Both the position numbers and the translations under genes were made by a program. Below are positions 47,497 through 56,213 of a stretch of 64,000 nt of DNA, in pieces. A model generated the notes under the pieces. The model was given only the letters and a program-made list of their open reading frames with translations. It had not been told where the DNA came from and did not search any database. The stretch's first letter is position 1; each line of letters opens with the position of its first letter. The stretch comes from JAQBQH01 sp035607415 (lineage in GTDB: Bacteria; Myxococcota_A; Polyangia; Palsa-1104), in contig DATNAQ010000024.1 in NCBI GenBank assembly GCA_035607415.1, forward strand, positions 3,199 to 67,198, written 5' to 3'.

Positions 47497-48240
47497 ATGC
47501 AGCCCGCCGCCAGCCGCGATCCGCTTCGTACCTACGCGCTCGTCTTCACGATCGCGCTGCACGCGCTCGTCTTCGGCGGCGCGTTCATCGCGCGGATGTT
47601 CTCGTTCCACCACACGACCATCTCGAAGGAGAACTACGTCGACGCGCAGCTGGTGCGCTTCGGCAAGCCGCGCGACTTGTCGTTCCTGCCGCACAAAGAA
47701 GGCAAGGTGAAGGACAAGCCGCCCGAGATCAAGGTGGCCAAGGATCTGAACGCGCTGCCGCATCTCGAGGAAAAAAAGGATCCGAAGGACATCGATCCGC
47801 TGAAGAAGACGCACGCCGAGCAGTTCAAGAACCTGAAGGACGACACCGAGGGCGTGGAGCCGACCAACGAAGGCTCGCTCACCGGCTCGCGCGCGGGGAC
47901 GGCGTCCGAGGCCAAGGGCGATCCGTATATCCTGTCGCTCGTCGATCAGATCGGCTCGGCCTGGACCGTGCCGACCACGCTCACCGACGCGCAGCTGTCG
48001 AAGCTGACCGCGGTGGCGTGCCTGACGATCTCCGAGTCGGGCATGCTCTCCAGCTACAAGATCGTGCAGTCGAGCGGCAATTCGCAGTTCGACAGCTCGC
48101 TCGACGCGGCGCTGTCGACGACCAAGAAGCTGCCCCCGCCGCCCGATCGCGATCTGGCGACCCCGAGCGGACCCAAGAACCTGAAGTATCTGGCGACGCA
48201 CGGCAAGCTGTGCGCGGAGCTCAGCCCTCCAGCAAAATGA
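47497..48240 (+). CDS. tolA: TolA-like protein with TonB C-terminal domain
   Basis: 247 residues. One N-terminal membrane helix (ALVFTIALHALVFGGAFIA), a Lys/Asp/Glu-rich helical middle and a TonB/TolA-type C-terminal domain (LTISESGMLSSYKIVQSSGNSQFDSSLDAAL). It is shorter than the enterobacterial TolA. It connects TolQR to TolB and Pal across the periplasm. tolB overlaps its stop. Confidence 0.82.
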   Translation: MQPAASRDPLRTYALVFTIALHALVFGGAFIARMFSFHHTTISKENYVDAQLVRFGKPRDLSFLPHKEGKVKDKPPEIKVAKDLNALPHLEEKKDPKDIDPLKKTHAEQFKNLKDDTEGVEPTNEGSLTGSRAGTASEAKGDPYILSLVDQIGSAWTVPTTLTDAQLSKLTAVACLTISESGMLSSYKIVQSSGNSQFDSSLDAALSTTKKLPPPPDRDLATPSGPKNLKYLATHGKLCAELSPPAK

Positions 48241-49565
48241 TGACGACAAACGCGAAGAAGAGGATCGTTCTCACCGTCGGAACCGCGTGCGCGACGCTGA
48301 TCGTGATGGCGGCGGCGCAGCGGCCGACGCGCGCGCAGTCGGCGGACGACGCCGTGCGCTTCAAGGTCACCTCGGGCGGCCGCGATCTGTACAAGATGGC
48401 GATCCCGATGCCGCTCGGCGACAAGACCAGCGGCGCGACGGCGCAGACGGTGCTGTCGAACGATCTGGCGCTGTCGGGATTCTTCAAGGTGCTCGACCCG
48501 GCCTCGTTCCTCGCCAACCTGCAGGCCGAGCAGCTGGTGATCAATCCGCCCGACTGGCGCAACGTCGGCGCCGAGGGCGTGGTCAAGGCGCGCGCCACCG
48601 GCTACGGCAGCGACGTGAAGTACGAGTTCCGCCTCTTCGAGGTGGCCAAGGGCGACGCGCCGGTGCTGTCGAAGGACTATCGCGGCTCGATGGCGCAGGC
48701 GCGCCAGCTGGTGCACCAGTTCGCCAACGAGGTCGTGAAGTACTACACGGGCGAGGACGGCTTCTTCGCCTCGAAGATCGCGTTCGGGCAGGGCGACGGC
48801 GGCAAGCGACGCGACATCATGGTGATGGATTGGGACGGCTACGGCGCCGCGCCGATCACCAAGGGCTCGCAGAACATCCTGCCGACCTGGTCGCCGTCGG
48901 GCGCGGAGATCGCGTTCACCTCGTTCATGAACGGCAAGCCCGATCTGTTCATCGTGCCGTCGTCGGGCGGCAGGCCGCGCCTCTTGTCGGCGCGCGCCGG
49001 GCTCAACATGGGCGCCGCCTGGTCGCCCGACGGCAGCAAGATCGCCGCCACGCTGTCGCAGGACGGCAACAGCGAGATCTATCTGCTCTCGACGAGCGGT
49101 CAGATCATCAAGCGGCTGACCAACGATCGCGGCATCGACACGTCGCCGTCGTGGTCGCCGGACGGCGCGCGCATCGCGTTCGTGAGCGATCGCCACGGCA
49201 GCCCGCAGATCTGGGTCATGGGGTCGGACGGCTCGGGCCAGCACAAGCTGACGCGGCGCGGGAACTACAACCAGGAGCCGTCGTGGTGCCCGCGCACGGA
49301 CACGCCGCAGATCGCGTTCTCGGCGCGCGACGAGAAGATGGCGACCGACATCTTCACGATCAACCCCGACACCGAGCAGTACACGCGCGTCACCGAGGGG
49401 CACGGCTCGAGCGTGCGGCCGACGTGGTCGCCGAACGGGCGCGCCATCGCCTTCGAGCGGCCGAGCGGCATCTGGGTCTCGACGGCGGACGGGCGCACCG
49501 AGCGCCAGGTCTACAAGGGCAGCGCGCGCGCGCCGCAGTGGTCGCCGTCGCTGATGAAGCACTAG
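48237..49565 (+). CDS. tolB: Tol-Pal translocation protein TolB
   Basis: 442 residues: signal peptide (to about 33, TRAQ), TolB N-terminal domain (SNDLALSGFFKVLDPASF) and a beta-propeller of PD40 repeats (PTWSPSGAEIAF, AAWSPDGSKIAA, PSWSPDGARIAF, PTWSPNGRAIAF). It is the periplasmic partner of Pal and TolA in outer-membrane constriction. ATG at 48237 (or 48240) overlaps the tolA stop. pal does not follow; a phosphatase gene does. Confidence 0.93.
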   Translation: MMTTNAKKRIVLTVGTACATLIVMAAAQRPTRAQSADDAVRFKVTSGGRDLYKMAIPMPLGDKTSGATAQTVLSNDLALSGFFKVLDPASFLANLQAEQLVINPPDWRNVGAEGVVKARATGYGSDVKYEFRLFEVAKGDAPVLSKDYRGSMAQARQLVHQFANEVVKYYTGEDGFFASKIAFGQGDGGKRRDIMVMDWDGYGAAPITKGSQNILPTWSPSGAEIAFTSFMNGKPDLFIVPSSGGRPRLLSARAGLNMGAAWSPDGSKIAATLSQDGNSEIYLLSTSGQIIKRLTNDRGIDTSPSWSPDGARIAFVSDRHGSPQIWVMGSDGSGQHKLTRRGNYNQEPSWCPRTDTPQIAFSARDEKMATDIFTINPDTEQYTRVTEGHGSSVRPTWSPNGRAIAFERPSGIWVSTADGRTERQVYKGSARAPQWSPSLMKH

Positions 49566-49575
49566 CCGGACGACG

Positions 49576-50472
49576 ATGCGCGTCGCGGCGATCGACGTCG
49601 GCACCAACACGGCGCTCTTGACCATCGCCGACGGCGCGCAGCCGATCGAGGAGCGCGCCGAGATCGTGCGGCTCGGCGAGGGGCTCGACAAGACGGGGCG
49701 CCTCAAGGACGAGGCGATCGCGCGCACCGTCGCCGTCGTCGAGGACTACGCGCGCGCGATCGCGCGGCACGGCTGCGAGCGCGTCGCGGCGGTGACCACC
49801 GAGGCGGTGCGCAAGGCGGCCAACGGCGGCGACTTCGTGGCGCGCGCATCGGCGGCGCTGGCGCCGGTCGGCGGGCGCATGGAGGTGATCGACGGCGAGC
49901 GCGAAGCGCGGCTGTCGTGGCGCGCGGTGGCGTCGTCGTTTCCGTCGCTGCACGGGCCGCGCACGGTGGTCGACATCGGCGGCGGCTCGACGGAGCTGAT
50001 CGTCGGCGAGCGCGAGGTCGAGGGCGTGATCTCGCTGCCCATCGGCTCGGTGCGGCTGACCGAGCGCATCGTGGCGAATGATCCACCGACGCAGGAGGAG
50101 GCGGCGCGCCTCTGCGCCACCGTCGACGAGGCGCTGGTGCGCGCGCCGGCGCTGCGCGGGGCGCTCGTCGGCATCGCCGGCACGGTGACGACGCTGGGGG
50201 CGATGGCGCAGCGCCTCGACAGCTACGACGCGACGCGGGTACACGGCGCGACGCTGTCGCGCGGCGACGTCGACGGGCTGGTCGCCACCATCGGCGCCAC
50301 GCCGCTCGCCGAGCTGCGGCGCACGCCGGGGCTCGAGCCCAAGCGCGCCGACGTCATCTTCGCCGGCGCCGTGATCCTGCAGCGCGTGATGGCGCGCGCC
50401 GGCGTCGACGCCTGCATCGTCAGCGATCGCGGCATTCGTTGGGGTCTGATCTACGAGCTCGAAGGTAGGTAG
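49576..50472 (+). CDS. Ppx/GppA family exopolyphosphatase
   Basis: 298 residues of the actin-like Ppx/GppA fold: AIDVGTNTALLTI, then TVVDIGGGSTELIVG and GIAGTVTTLGAM. The C-terminal HD domain of long Ppx proteins is absent, so this is the short form. It degrades polyphosphate or converts pppGpp to ppGpp. It is 10 bp after tolB and probably in the same transcript. Confidence 0.9.
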   Translation: MRVAAIDVGTNTALLTIADGAQPIEERAEIVRLGEGLDKTGRLKDEAIARTVAVVEDYARAIARHGCERVAAVTTEAVRKAANGGDFVARASAALAPVGGRMEVIDGEREARLSWRAVASSFPSLHGPRTVVDIGGGSTELIVGEREVEGVISLPIGSVRLTERIVANDPPTQEEAARLCATVDEALVRAPALRGALVGIAGTVTTLGAMAQRLDSYDATRVHGATLSRGDVDGLVATIGATPLAELRRTPGLEPKRADVIFAGAVILQRVMARAGVDACIVSDRGIRWGLIYELEGR

Positions 50473-50475
50473 CGG

Positions 50476-50835
50476 TTACTCGACGTCCGGCGGCGCGGAG
50501 GGATCGCTCGGGCCGCAATGCTGTTGCAATGCCTCCCGTAGGAGGTCGAGGTGCACCGAGCGCTTCGACATACGCCGCACGTTCGACGCCGACAGCCGCA
50601 CCGGGATCGTCGCCAGCGGATACTGGGCCCCGAGCAGCGTCATCGCCTCGATCCCTTCCTTCATCAGCGTGTCGAGCAGCACGAGGCACGGCCGCGCGAT
50701 GCGCGCCAGCAGGCTCGTCGCCTCCTTCAGCGTACGCGCCGACACGACTTTGTAACCGAGGCGCTCGGCCATCCGGCGCACCGACTCTTGCAAGTGATGA
50801 TCGTCCTCCAATACCAGCACCAATCTCGAGGCCAT
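50476..50835 (-). CDS. Receiver-domain protein
   Basis: 119 residues. CheY-like with acidic pair in VLEDDHHLQESV, phospho-Asp in LVLLDTLMKEG, Ser in RLSASN and a Lys a few residues on (MSKRSV) rather than in the usual KP context, so it is a divergent receiver. ATG at 50835 gives a normal N-terminus; ATG at 50871 adds 12 residues, and neither has a clear Shine-Dalgarno. It is convergent with Ppx/GppA (3 bp apart) and divergent from the caspase-like lipoprotein. Confidence 0.72.
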   Translation of the reverse strand: MASRLVLVLEDDHHLQESVRRMAERLGYKVVSARTLKEATSLLARIARPCLVLLDTLMKEGIEAMTLLGAQYPLATIPVRLSASNVRRMSKRSVHLDLLREALQQHCGPSDPSAPPDVE

Positions 50836-51013
50836 ACCGAAAGGATTTTCAATCGGCAGGCCACGAGTCATTGCGTAACTCAGATATGAGTGACTATTGT
50901 CGTGTCCACCTGTGACAGCCCTGCACACCCCACCGCGGCCAACCACGCGAAAGTTTTGCTCCGTTCCGTGGCGTGACGATTGCTGAAGGCGCGCGCCCGG
51001 AGGCTCGAGCGCG

Positions 51014-52633
51014 ATGCGACGGTTGGCGAATGTTTGGCTCCTGGGCATTTTGATTTCCGCCGGATGTTCCGGCGCGGTTCTCAAAGACGGCGACGGCGCG
51101 GAACAGGGCGGCGATCTCACCTCGGTAGGCGGGACCACGAAGCAGATCGATTGGGACAGCTTCGTCTACGTCGCTACGGGCGCCGATGTACCGACCATCC
51201 AGGCGGCGATCGCCAGGCAGGTGAAGTCGTCGCTCGGCGCGCTGCGCGAGATCGGCATCGGCATCGAGGACCGCGGCGCGCTGCACAACCTCGATCCGGC
51301 CGGCTGGACGCGCGACACGCTCGCGGTCGTCGACGGCAGCGGGCACACCACCGGCGACGTCGACCGCGTGCGCTACCACTACACCGACACGGCGTTGGTG
51401 CAGACGGGCACCAACGGCAGCGGCAATGTCTCGTTCACCATGCTGTTCGGCGACTACGTGGCCGGCGCGGCGGCGCTGCAGCCGGCGTGCGTCGACGAGG
51501 CGACCGATGCCGATTCGATCTGGTACCACTTCTCGCCCGGGCAGTCGGCGTGCCGCTCGCTCATCAACGCCGAGACGTCGGCGATCAACGCCGACCTCGG
51601 CAAGCTGCCGCCGTCGTCGACGCCACAGGTTCCGGCGTCGGACGCGGCGCGCCGCTTCGTGGGCGCGCGCGCCAAGCTGACGGCGATCGCGGCGGCGCCG
51701 ACGAAATATCCCGAGTACGACCGGCTGTGGGGCTTCGGACCGAACGACGGTGCCCGCCAGAAGCTCGTCGTCTATGCGTTCGTGGGCGTGGAGTCGAACG
51801 AGCGCGACTCGCAGGATCTGGGCGCCATCGAGTATCAGCGCCTCTTGCGCACGCTGCGCGGCAAGTTCCCGTCGCTGGCGGTGACGTACACCAATCCGCA
51901 GGCGATGCTGCTCGACTTCTACGTCGACGGCAACAAGCTCGACGGCGTGAGCTGGGACGACGTCGCGCACTGGATGATCGAAGGGACCAATTGGCCGGCG
52001 GCGGTCGGCAGCGACGCGCAGAAGCAGGAGGCGCTGCGCCAGCAGGTGATCGACAACTTCTCCGAGCGCTGGATCTACTGGGACATGCCGGCGACGGTGA
52101 CGATGGGCGGCGCCACGCGCCAGATGACCGTCGAGCTGCGCACGTTCTGGGGCGTCGAGGACGACGGCACCGCCGACACCAGGCAGCGCGCGGTGTGGCG
52201 CTACCTCGAGGCGTTCTGGTACGGCGACGTCTTCGCCTACGCCGGGCACAGCCACTTCGGCCACGGGCCGCTCGAGCCGACCAACTACGGGCCCGGCAAC
52301 TTCCCCGATCGCTACCAGGTGATGCTGGTGAACTCGTGCCTCTCGTACAACTACTACGACCTCGACTTCCTCGCGATGCATCCCGAGGGGTCGCGCGATC
52401 TCGAGGTGGTGATGAACGGGCTGCCGGCGTACTGGAACGGCATGGGCGAGTCGACGGGCAAGTACCTCATCGGGCTGCTCGACGGGACGAACAAGAGCTG
52501 GGCGCAGCTGCTCGACGCGATGCGCATCGACGAGCCGTGGGGCGAGAGCGGCTACGAGCCGATGCGCGGGGTCAACGGCGAGCTCGACAACGTGTTCGAT
52601 CCGGGGACGACGCCTCTGTCGGTCACGTACTGA
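51014..52633 (+). CDS. Lipoprotein with caspase/CHAT-like His-Cys signature
   Basis: 539 residues. Lipobox SAGC (Cys 18) with a GGAGG ribosome binding site. The C-terminal half has AYAGHSHFGHG with His at about 412-417, and 30 residues later VMLVNSCLSYNYYD with Cys at about 442. This is the His then Cys order of clan CD peptidases (caspase, CHAT, gingipain). The N-terminal half has no recognised domain. If active, it would be a surface or periplasmic cysteine protease, but the assignment is by motif only. It overlaps the convergent ligD-pol gene by 11 bp. Confidence 0.6.
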   Translation: MRRLANVWLLGILISAGCSGAVLKDGDGAEQGGDLTSVGGTTKQIDWDSFVYVATGADVPTIQAAIARQVKSSLGALREIGIGIEDRGALHNLDPAGWTRDTLAVVDGSGHTTGDVDRVRYHYTDTALVQTGTNGSGNVSFTMLFGDYVAGAAALQPACVDEATDADSIWYHFSPGQSACRSLINAETSAINADLGKLPPSSTPQVPASDAARRFVGARAKLTAIAAAPTKYPEYDRLWGFGPNDGARQKLVVYAFVGVESNERDSQDLGAIEYQRLLRTLRGKFPSLAVTYTNPQAMLLDFYVDGNKLDGVSWDDVAHWMIEGTNWPAAVGSDAQKQEALRQQVIDNFSERWIYWDMPATVTMGGATRQMTVELRTFWGVEDDGTADTRQRAVWRYLEAFWYGDVFAYAGHSHFGHGPLEPTNYGPGNFPDRYQVMLVNSCLSYNYYDLDFLAMHPEGSRDLEVVMNGLPAYWNGMGESTGKYLIGLLDGTNKSWAQLLDAMRIDEPWGESGYEPMRGVNGELDNVFDPGTTPLSVTY

Positions 52634-53546
52634 AGCGCGAGAGGTCGAAGCGCGCGGGATCGTCGTCGGGAACGACGAGCGGCGCCCAGAGATCGCCGCG
52701 CTTCTTCAGGCGCGCGGGAACGTTGCGCACGGTGAAGTCGGCGATCTCGACCTTGGGCAGCTCCTTCCAGGTCACCGGCGTCGACACCGTCGCTTCCGGC
52801 GTCGGGCGCACCGAATAGATCGAGGCCAGCGTCGAGCCCCAACGGTTCTGGTTGTAGTCCACGAGCACGCGGCCGGGCGGGCGCTTGGCGCGCGTGTAGA
52901 CCGCGGTCATGAGCTTGCCGTAGCGCTTGGCGAGCTCGACGGCGACGGTCTTGGCGAAGGTCCAGACCGTCTTCTGCTCGGGGCCGCGACGGATGGGCAC
53001 GTAGACGTGCACGCCCTTCGAGCCCGAGGTCTTGGCGTACGAGGTGATGCCGATGCCGCGCAAGGTTTGCTCGAGGCGCAGCGCGGTCTCGCGCACGGCC
53101 TCGAACGGCGCGTCGCCGGGATCGAGATCGAAGTGCACGTAGTCGGGGCGATCGACGTCGTCGGCGCGCGCGTACCATTGGTTGAGGTCGATGCAGCCGA
53201 GGTTGATGCACCACATCAGCGACGGCAGATCCTGGATCATCGGGAACTCGATGACGTTGCCATGGCCGTGGTCGATCTGAATGGTCTCGATCCACTCCGG
53301 CCGCGGCGACGGAGCGCGCTTCATGAAGAAGAAGTCGCCGGCGGCGCCGTGCGGGTAGCGTTTCATGACCATGGCGCGATCGTGGAGATGCGGCAAAAGC
53401 CAGGGGGCGACGTCGACGTAGTACTGGATGAGATCGCCCTTGGTGAGGTCGGGCCAGAAGGGCTTGTCGAGGTTGGTGAGGCGGACCTGTTTTCCGTCGA
53501 CGTCGAGGGTCGCGTCGCCGGCGTCCGGAATCAGCCGTCTGGCCAT
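52623..53546 (-). CDS. LigD-type primase-polymerase domain protein
   Basis: 307 residues of the LigD polymerase (archaeo-eukaryotic primase) family. The metal-binding HFDLDPG and nucleotide-binding SGSKGVHVYVPI are intact, with NLDKPFWPDLTKGDLIQYY at the N-terminus. It occurs alone: no ligase or Ku gene is in the window. It may add nucleotides during end joining with factors encoded elsewhere. ATG at 53546 has GAGG upstream. Confidence 0.88.
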   Translation of the reverse strand: MARRLIPDAGDATLDVDGKQVRLTNLDKPFWPDLTKGDLIQYYVDVAPWLLPHLHDRAMVMKRYPHGAAGDFFFMKRAPSPRPEWIETIQIDHGHGNVIEFPMIQDLPSLMWCINLGCIDLNQWYARADDVDRPDYVHFDLDPGDAPFEAVRETALRLEQTLRGIGITSYAKTSGSKGVHVYVPIRRGPEQKTVWTFAKTVAVELAKRYGKLMTAVYTRAKRPPGRVLVDYNQNRWGSTLASIYSVRPTPEATVSTPVTWKELPKVEIADFTVRNVPARLKKRGDLWAPLVVPDDDPARFDLSRFST

Positions 53547-53590
53547 CCGCCTCAATATAGGCTATGAGCGGGCTCCCAGTAGGAGGTCCC

Positions 53591-55654
53591 ATGCGTCGAT
53601 TGTTGCTCGCTTTTGTTGTCGTCGCCGGCTGTGGTCACGAGGAGGCGGCGAAGCCTGCCGCGCCGGTGGCCCAGGCCGCTCCGCCCGTGGCTCCGCCCGC
53701 CCCCATCGAGACGGGGCTCGACGAGACCGCGATCGATACCAGCGTCAACCCGTGCGACGATTTCTATCAGTACGCGTGCGGCAACTGGCTCAAGCGCACC
53801 GAGATCCCGGCCGACAAGTCGTCGTGGGGCCGCGGCTTCTCGGTCATCGACGAGCACAACGAGGACGAGATGCACGGCATCCTCGAGGCGGCGTCGAAGG
53901 GCCAGGTGCAGACGCAGTACGCCGACAAGATCGGCGCGCTCTACGCGACCTGCATGGACGAGGCGGGCATCGAGTCCAGCGCGCCGACGCAGCTCAAGCA
54001 GCAGCTCAAGCGCATCGAGATCATCCGCGATCAGCCGTCGCTGCAGAAGGAGGTGGCGCGCATCCACCTCACGATCGGCAATCCGATGTTCGACTTCACG
54101 CAGCAGCAGGACTTCAAGGACGCGACGCAGGTGATCGGCGGGCTCGACCAGGGCGGGCTCGGGCTGCCCGACCGCGATTACTACCTCGCGACGACGGGCA
54201 AGATGCCCGAGATCAAGAAGGCGTATCAGGCGCACGTCGAGAAGATGCTGACGCTGGCGGGCGAGCCGGCGAAGCAGGCGGCCAAGGACGCCGAGACGGT
54301 GCTGAAGATCGAGACGCAGATGGCGCAGGCGTCGATGTCGAAGGTGGATCAGCGCGATCCGAACAAGGTCTATCACCGGCTCGAGCTGGCGGGGATCGAG
54401 AAGGTGGCGCCGAAGTGGAATTGGAAGTCGTACCTGAAGGAGATGGGCATCCCCGAGGTCACGCAGATCAACGTGACCGCGCCGGACTTCTTCGCGAACC
54501 TGAACAAGATGTTGACGTCGGTGCCGATCGCGGACTGGAAGGCGTACTTGAAGTGGCACCTCGTGCACAGCGCGGCGCCGGCGCTGTCGAAGGCGTTCGT
54601 CGACGAGAACTTCGCGTTCTACGGGCGCACGCTGTCGGGACAGAAGGAGCTGGAGCCGCGCTGGAAGCGTTGCACGCGCTCGGTCGACCGCTTGATGGGC
54701 GAGGCGCTCGGGCGCGCGTTCGTGGAGAAGACCTTCGGCGCCGACGGCAAGGATCGCACGGTCGCGATGGTGCGCGAGATCGAGGCGGCGATGAACGCGA
54801 ACCTCGACGGGCTCAAGTGGTTCGACGACGCGACGCGCGCGCAGGCGCACGAGAAGCTGCAGGCGATCGCCAACAAGATCGGGTACCCCGACAAGTGGCG
54901 CAACTACGACGCGCTCGAGATCGGGCACGACTCGTACCTGGCCAACGCGATGCACGCCGAGGAGTTCGAGGTCAAGCGGCAGCTGGCGAAGATCGGCAAG
55001 CCGGTCGATCGCAACGAGTGGCTGATGTCGCCGCCGACGGTGAACGCGTACTACGACCCGTCGATGAACGAGATGGTGTTCCCGGCCGGCATCCTGCAGC
55101 CGCCGTTCTTCAACCGCGCGGCGGTGAAGCCGGTGAACTACGGCGCGATCGGCATGGTGATGGGGCACGAGCTGACGCACGGGTTCGACGATCAGGGGCG
55201 GCAGTTCGACGCCAAGGGCAACCTGCGCGACTGGTGGTCGGCGCCGGTGGGCAAGGAGTTCGTGGCGCGCGCGCAGTGCGTGGTCGATCAGTACTCGGGG
55301 TACGTGGCGGTGGATGACCTGCACTTGAACGGCAAGCTGACGCTCGGCGAGAACATCGCGGACCTCGGCGGGCTCAAGCTGGCGCACACGGCCTACGAGG
55401 CGTCGAAGGGGACCAAGGCGCCGCAGCAGATGGGCAAGTACACCGACGAGCAGCTGTTCTGGCTGGGCGCGGCGCAGAGCTGGTGCACGAAGCGGCGGCC
55501 GGAGCGGGCGCGGATGCTGGTGACGGTGGATCCGCATTCGCCGCCGCAGTTCCGGATCGATGGGCCGCTGTCGAACCTGCCGGAGTTCTCGGCGGCGTTC
55601 CAGTGCAAGGCCGGCGACAAGATGGTGCGGAAGACGCAGTGTACGATCTGGTAG
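53591..55654 (+). CDS. pepO: M13 family zinc metallopeptidase (PepO/neprilysin-like)
   Basis: 687 residues. Lipobox VAGC (Cys 14) and a ribosome binding site GGAGG. M13 signatures: zinc motif HELTH (526-530) in GHELTHGFDDQGRQFD, third ligand in ENIADLGGL, NAYYDPSMNEMVFPAGILQPP and the C-terminal CTIW. It cleaves peptides at the cell surface or in the periplasm. A GGG-CTCC/GGAG-CCC hairpin (53570-53590) covers the ribosome binding site. Confidence 0.95.
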   Translation: MRRLLLAFVVVAGCGHEEAAKPAAPVAQAAPPVAPPAPIETGLDETAIDTSVNPCDDFYQYACGNWLKRTEIPADKSSWGRGFSVIDEHNEDEMHGILEAASKGQVQTQYADKIGALYATCMDEAGIESSAPTQLKQQLKRIEIIRDQPSLQKEVARIHLTIGNPMFDFTQQQDFKDATQVIGGLDQGGLGLPDRDYYLATTGKMPEIKKAYQAHVEKMLTLAGEPAKQAAKDAETVLKIETQMAQASMSKVDQRDPNKVYHRLELAGIEKVAPKWNWKSYLKEMGIPEVTQINVTAPDFFANLNKMLTSVPIADWKAYLKWHLVHSAAPALSKAFVDENFAFYGRTLSGQKELEPRWKRCTRSVDRLMGEALGRAFVEKTFGADGKDRTVAMVREIEAAMNANLDGLKWFDDATRAQAHEKLQAIANKIGYPDKWRNYDALEIGHDSYLANAMHAEEFEVKRQLAKIGKPVDRNEWLMSPPTVNAYYDPSMNEMVFPAGILQPPFFNRAAVKPVNYGAIGMVMGHELTHGFDDQGRQFDAKGNLRDWWSAPVGKEFVARAQCVVDQYSGYVAVDDLHLNGKLTLGENIADLGGLKLAHTAYEASKGTKAPQQMGKYTDEQLFWLGAAQSWCTKRRPERARMLVTVDPHSPPQFRIDGPLSNLPEFSAAFQCKAGDKMVRKTQCTIW

Positions 55655-55746
55655 CAGGGCACTAGGCATCCCCAGCCGCAACAGCCCATCGCGACATCCC
55701 GTTCTCGTTCCCGCGCCCGATCCCGTTACCGCATGGCCGTGGACCG

Positions 55747-55782
55747 CTGCCCGATGGGTAGCGGGCAGGTCCCACCATTTTT
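55747..55782 (+). terminator. Hairpin and T-run after the M13 peptidase gene
   Basis: CTGCCCG/CGGGCAG (55747-55768, 8-nt loop) is followed about 9 nt later by a run of six T. The gap between stem and T-run is longer than ideal, so intrinsic termination is only possible. Confidence 0.3.
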
Positions 55783-55805
55783 TCGGGAAGCGGGAACGGT
55801 CACGC

Positions 55806-55837
55806 GGGAACGGGAACGGGAACGGGAACGGGAACGG
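55806..55837 (+). repeat. Hexanucleotide repeat (GGGAAC)5
   Basis: Five perfect GGGAAC units plus GG just before the stop of the minus-strand CyaY-like gene. A degenerate complementary stretch (CGTTCTCGTTCCCG and GATCCCGTTACC, about 55698-55730) lies about 90 bp upstream and could pair with it. Confidence 0.85.
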
Positions 55838-55843
55838 AGGGTG

Positions 55844-56167
55844 CTAGAGCGAGACGGTGTGTCCGATCTTTTCGGACAGGATCCGCGACAGCGTCGAGCG
55901 GAGCTCGTCCTTCGACGTCCGCCACTCGACCTTCCCACCCTCTTCCTTCGGCGCGAAGTGCCACGCCTGCCGGTACGCGGCCATCCAGATCTCCCCTGCC
56001 GCGTGATGGCTGTTCACCACGATCTTCGAATCATCCGCCAGCGTCAGCGTCAGCACGCCCTGCGACAGCTCGACGTCGAGCTCGTCGGGATCGCACTCCC
56101 CGAGCTTGTTCTCGAGGAACTTCAGCTCCGTGTCGGCGATCTGGTCGAAGTGATCCTGCATGCCCAT
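55844..56167 (-). CDS. CyaY/frataxin-like protein
   Basis: 107 residues. The acidic helix and beta-sheet plan of frataxin are visible: LENKLGECDPDELDVELSQGVLTLTL, then KIVVNSHHAAGEIWMAAYRQAWHF. Frataxins bind iron and modulate iron-sulfur cluster assembly. ATG at 56167 or at 56161. Small and stand-alone; the call rests on overall pattern. Confidence 0.7.
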   Translation of the reverse strand: MGMQDHFDQIADTELKFLENKLGECDPDELDVELSQGVLTLTLADDSKIVVNSHHAAGEIWMAAYRQAWHFAPKEEGGKVEWRTSKDELRSTLSRILSEKIGHTVSL

Positions 56168-56213
56168 GCGCGGACCGTACCCGATCCGCGCATGAGCAGC
56201 TAGACGGGAATTA

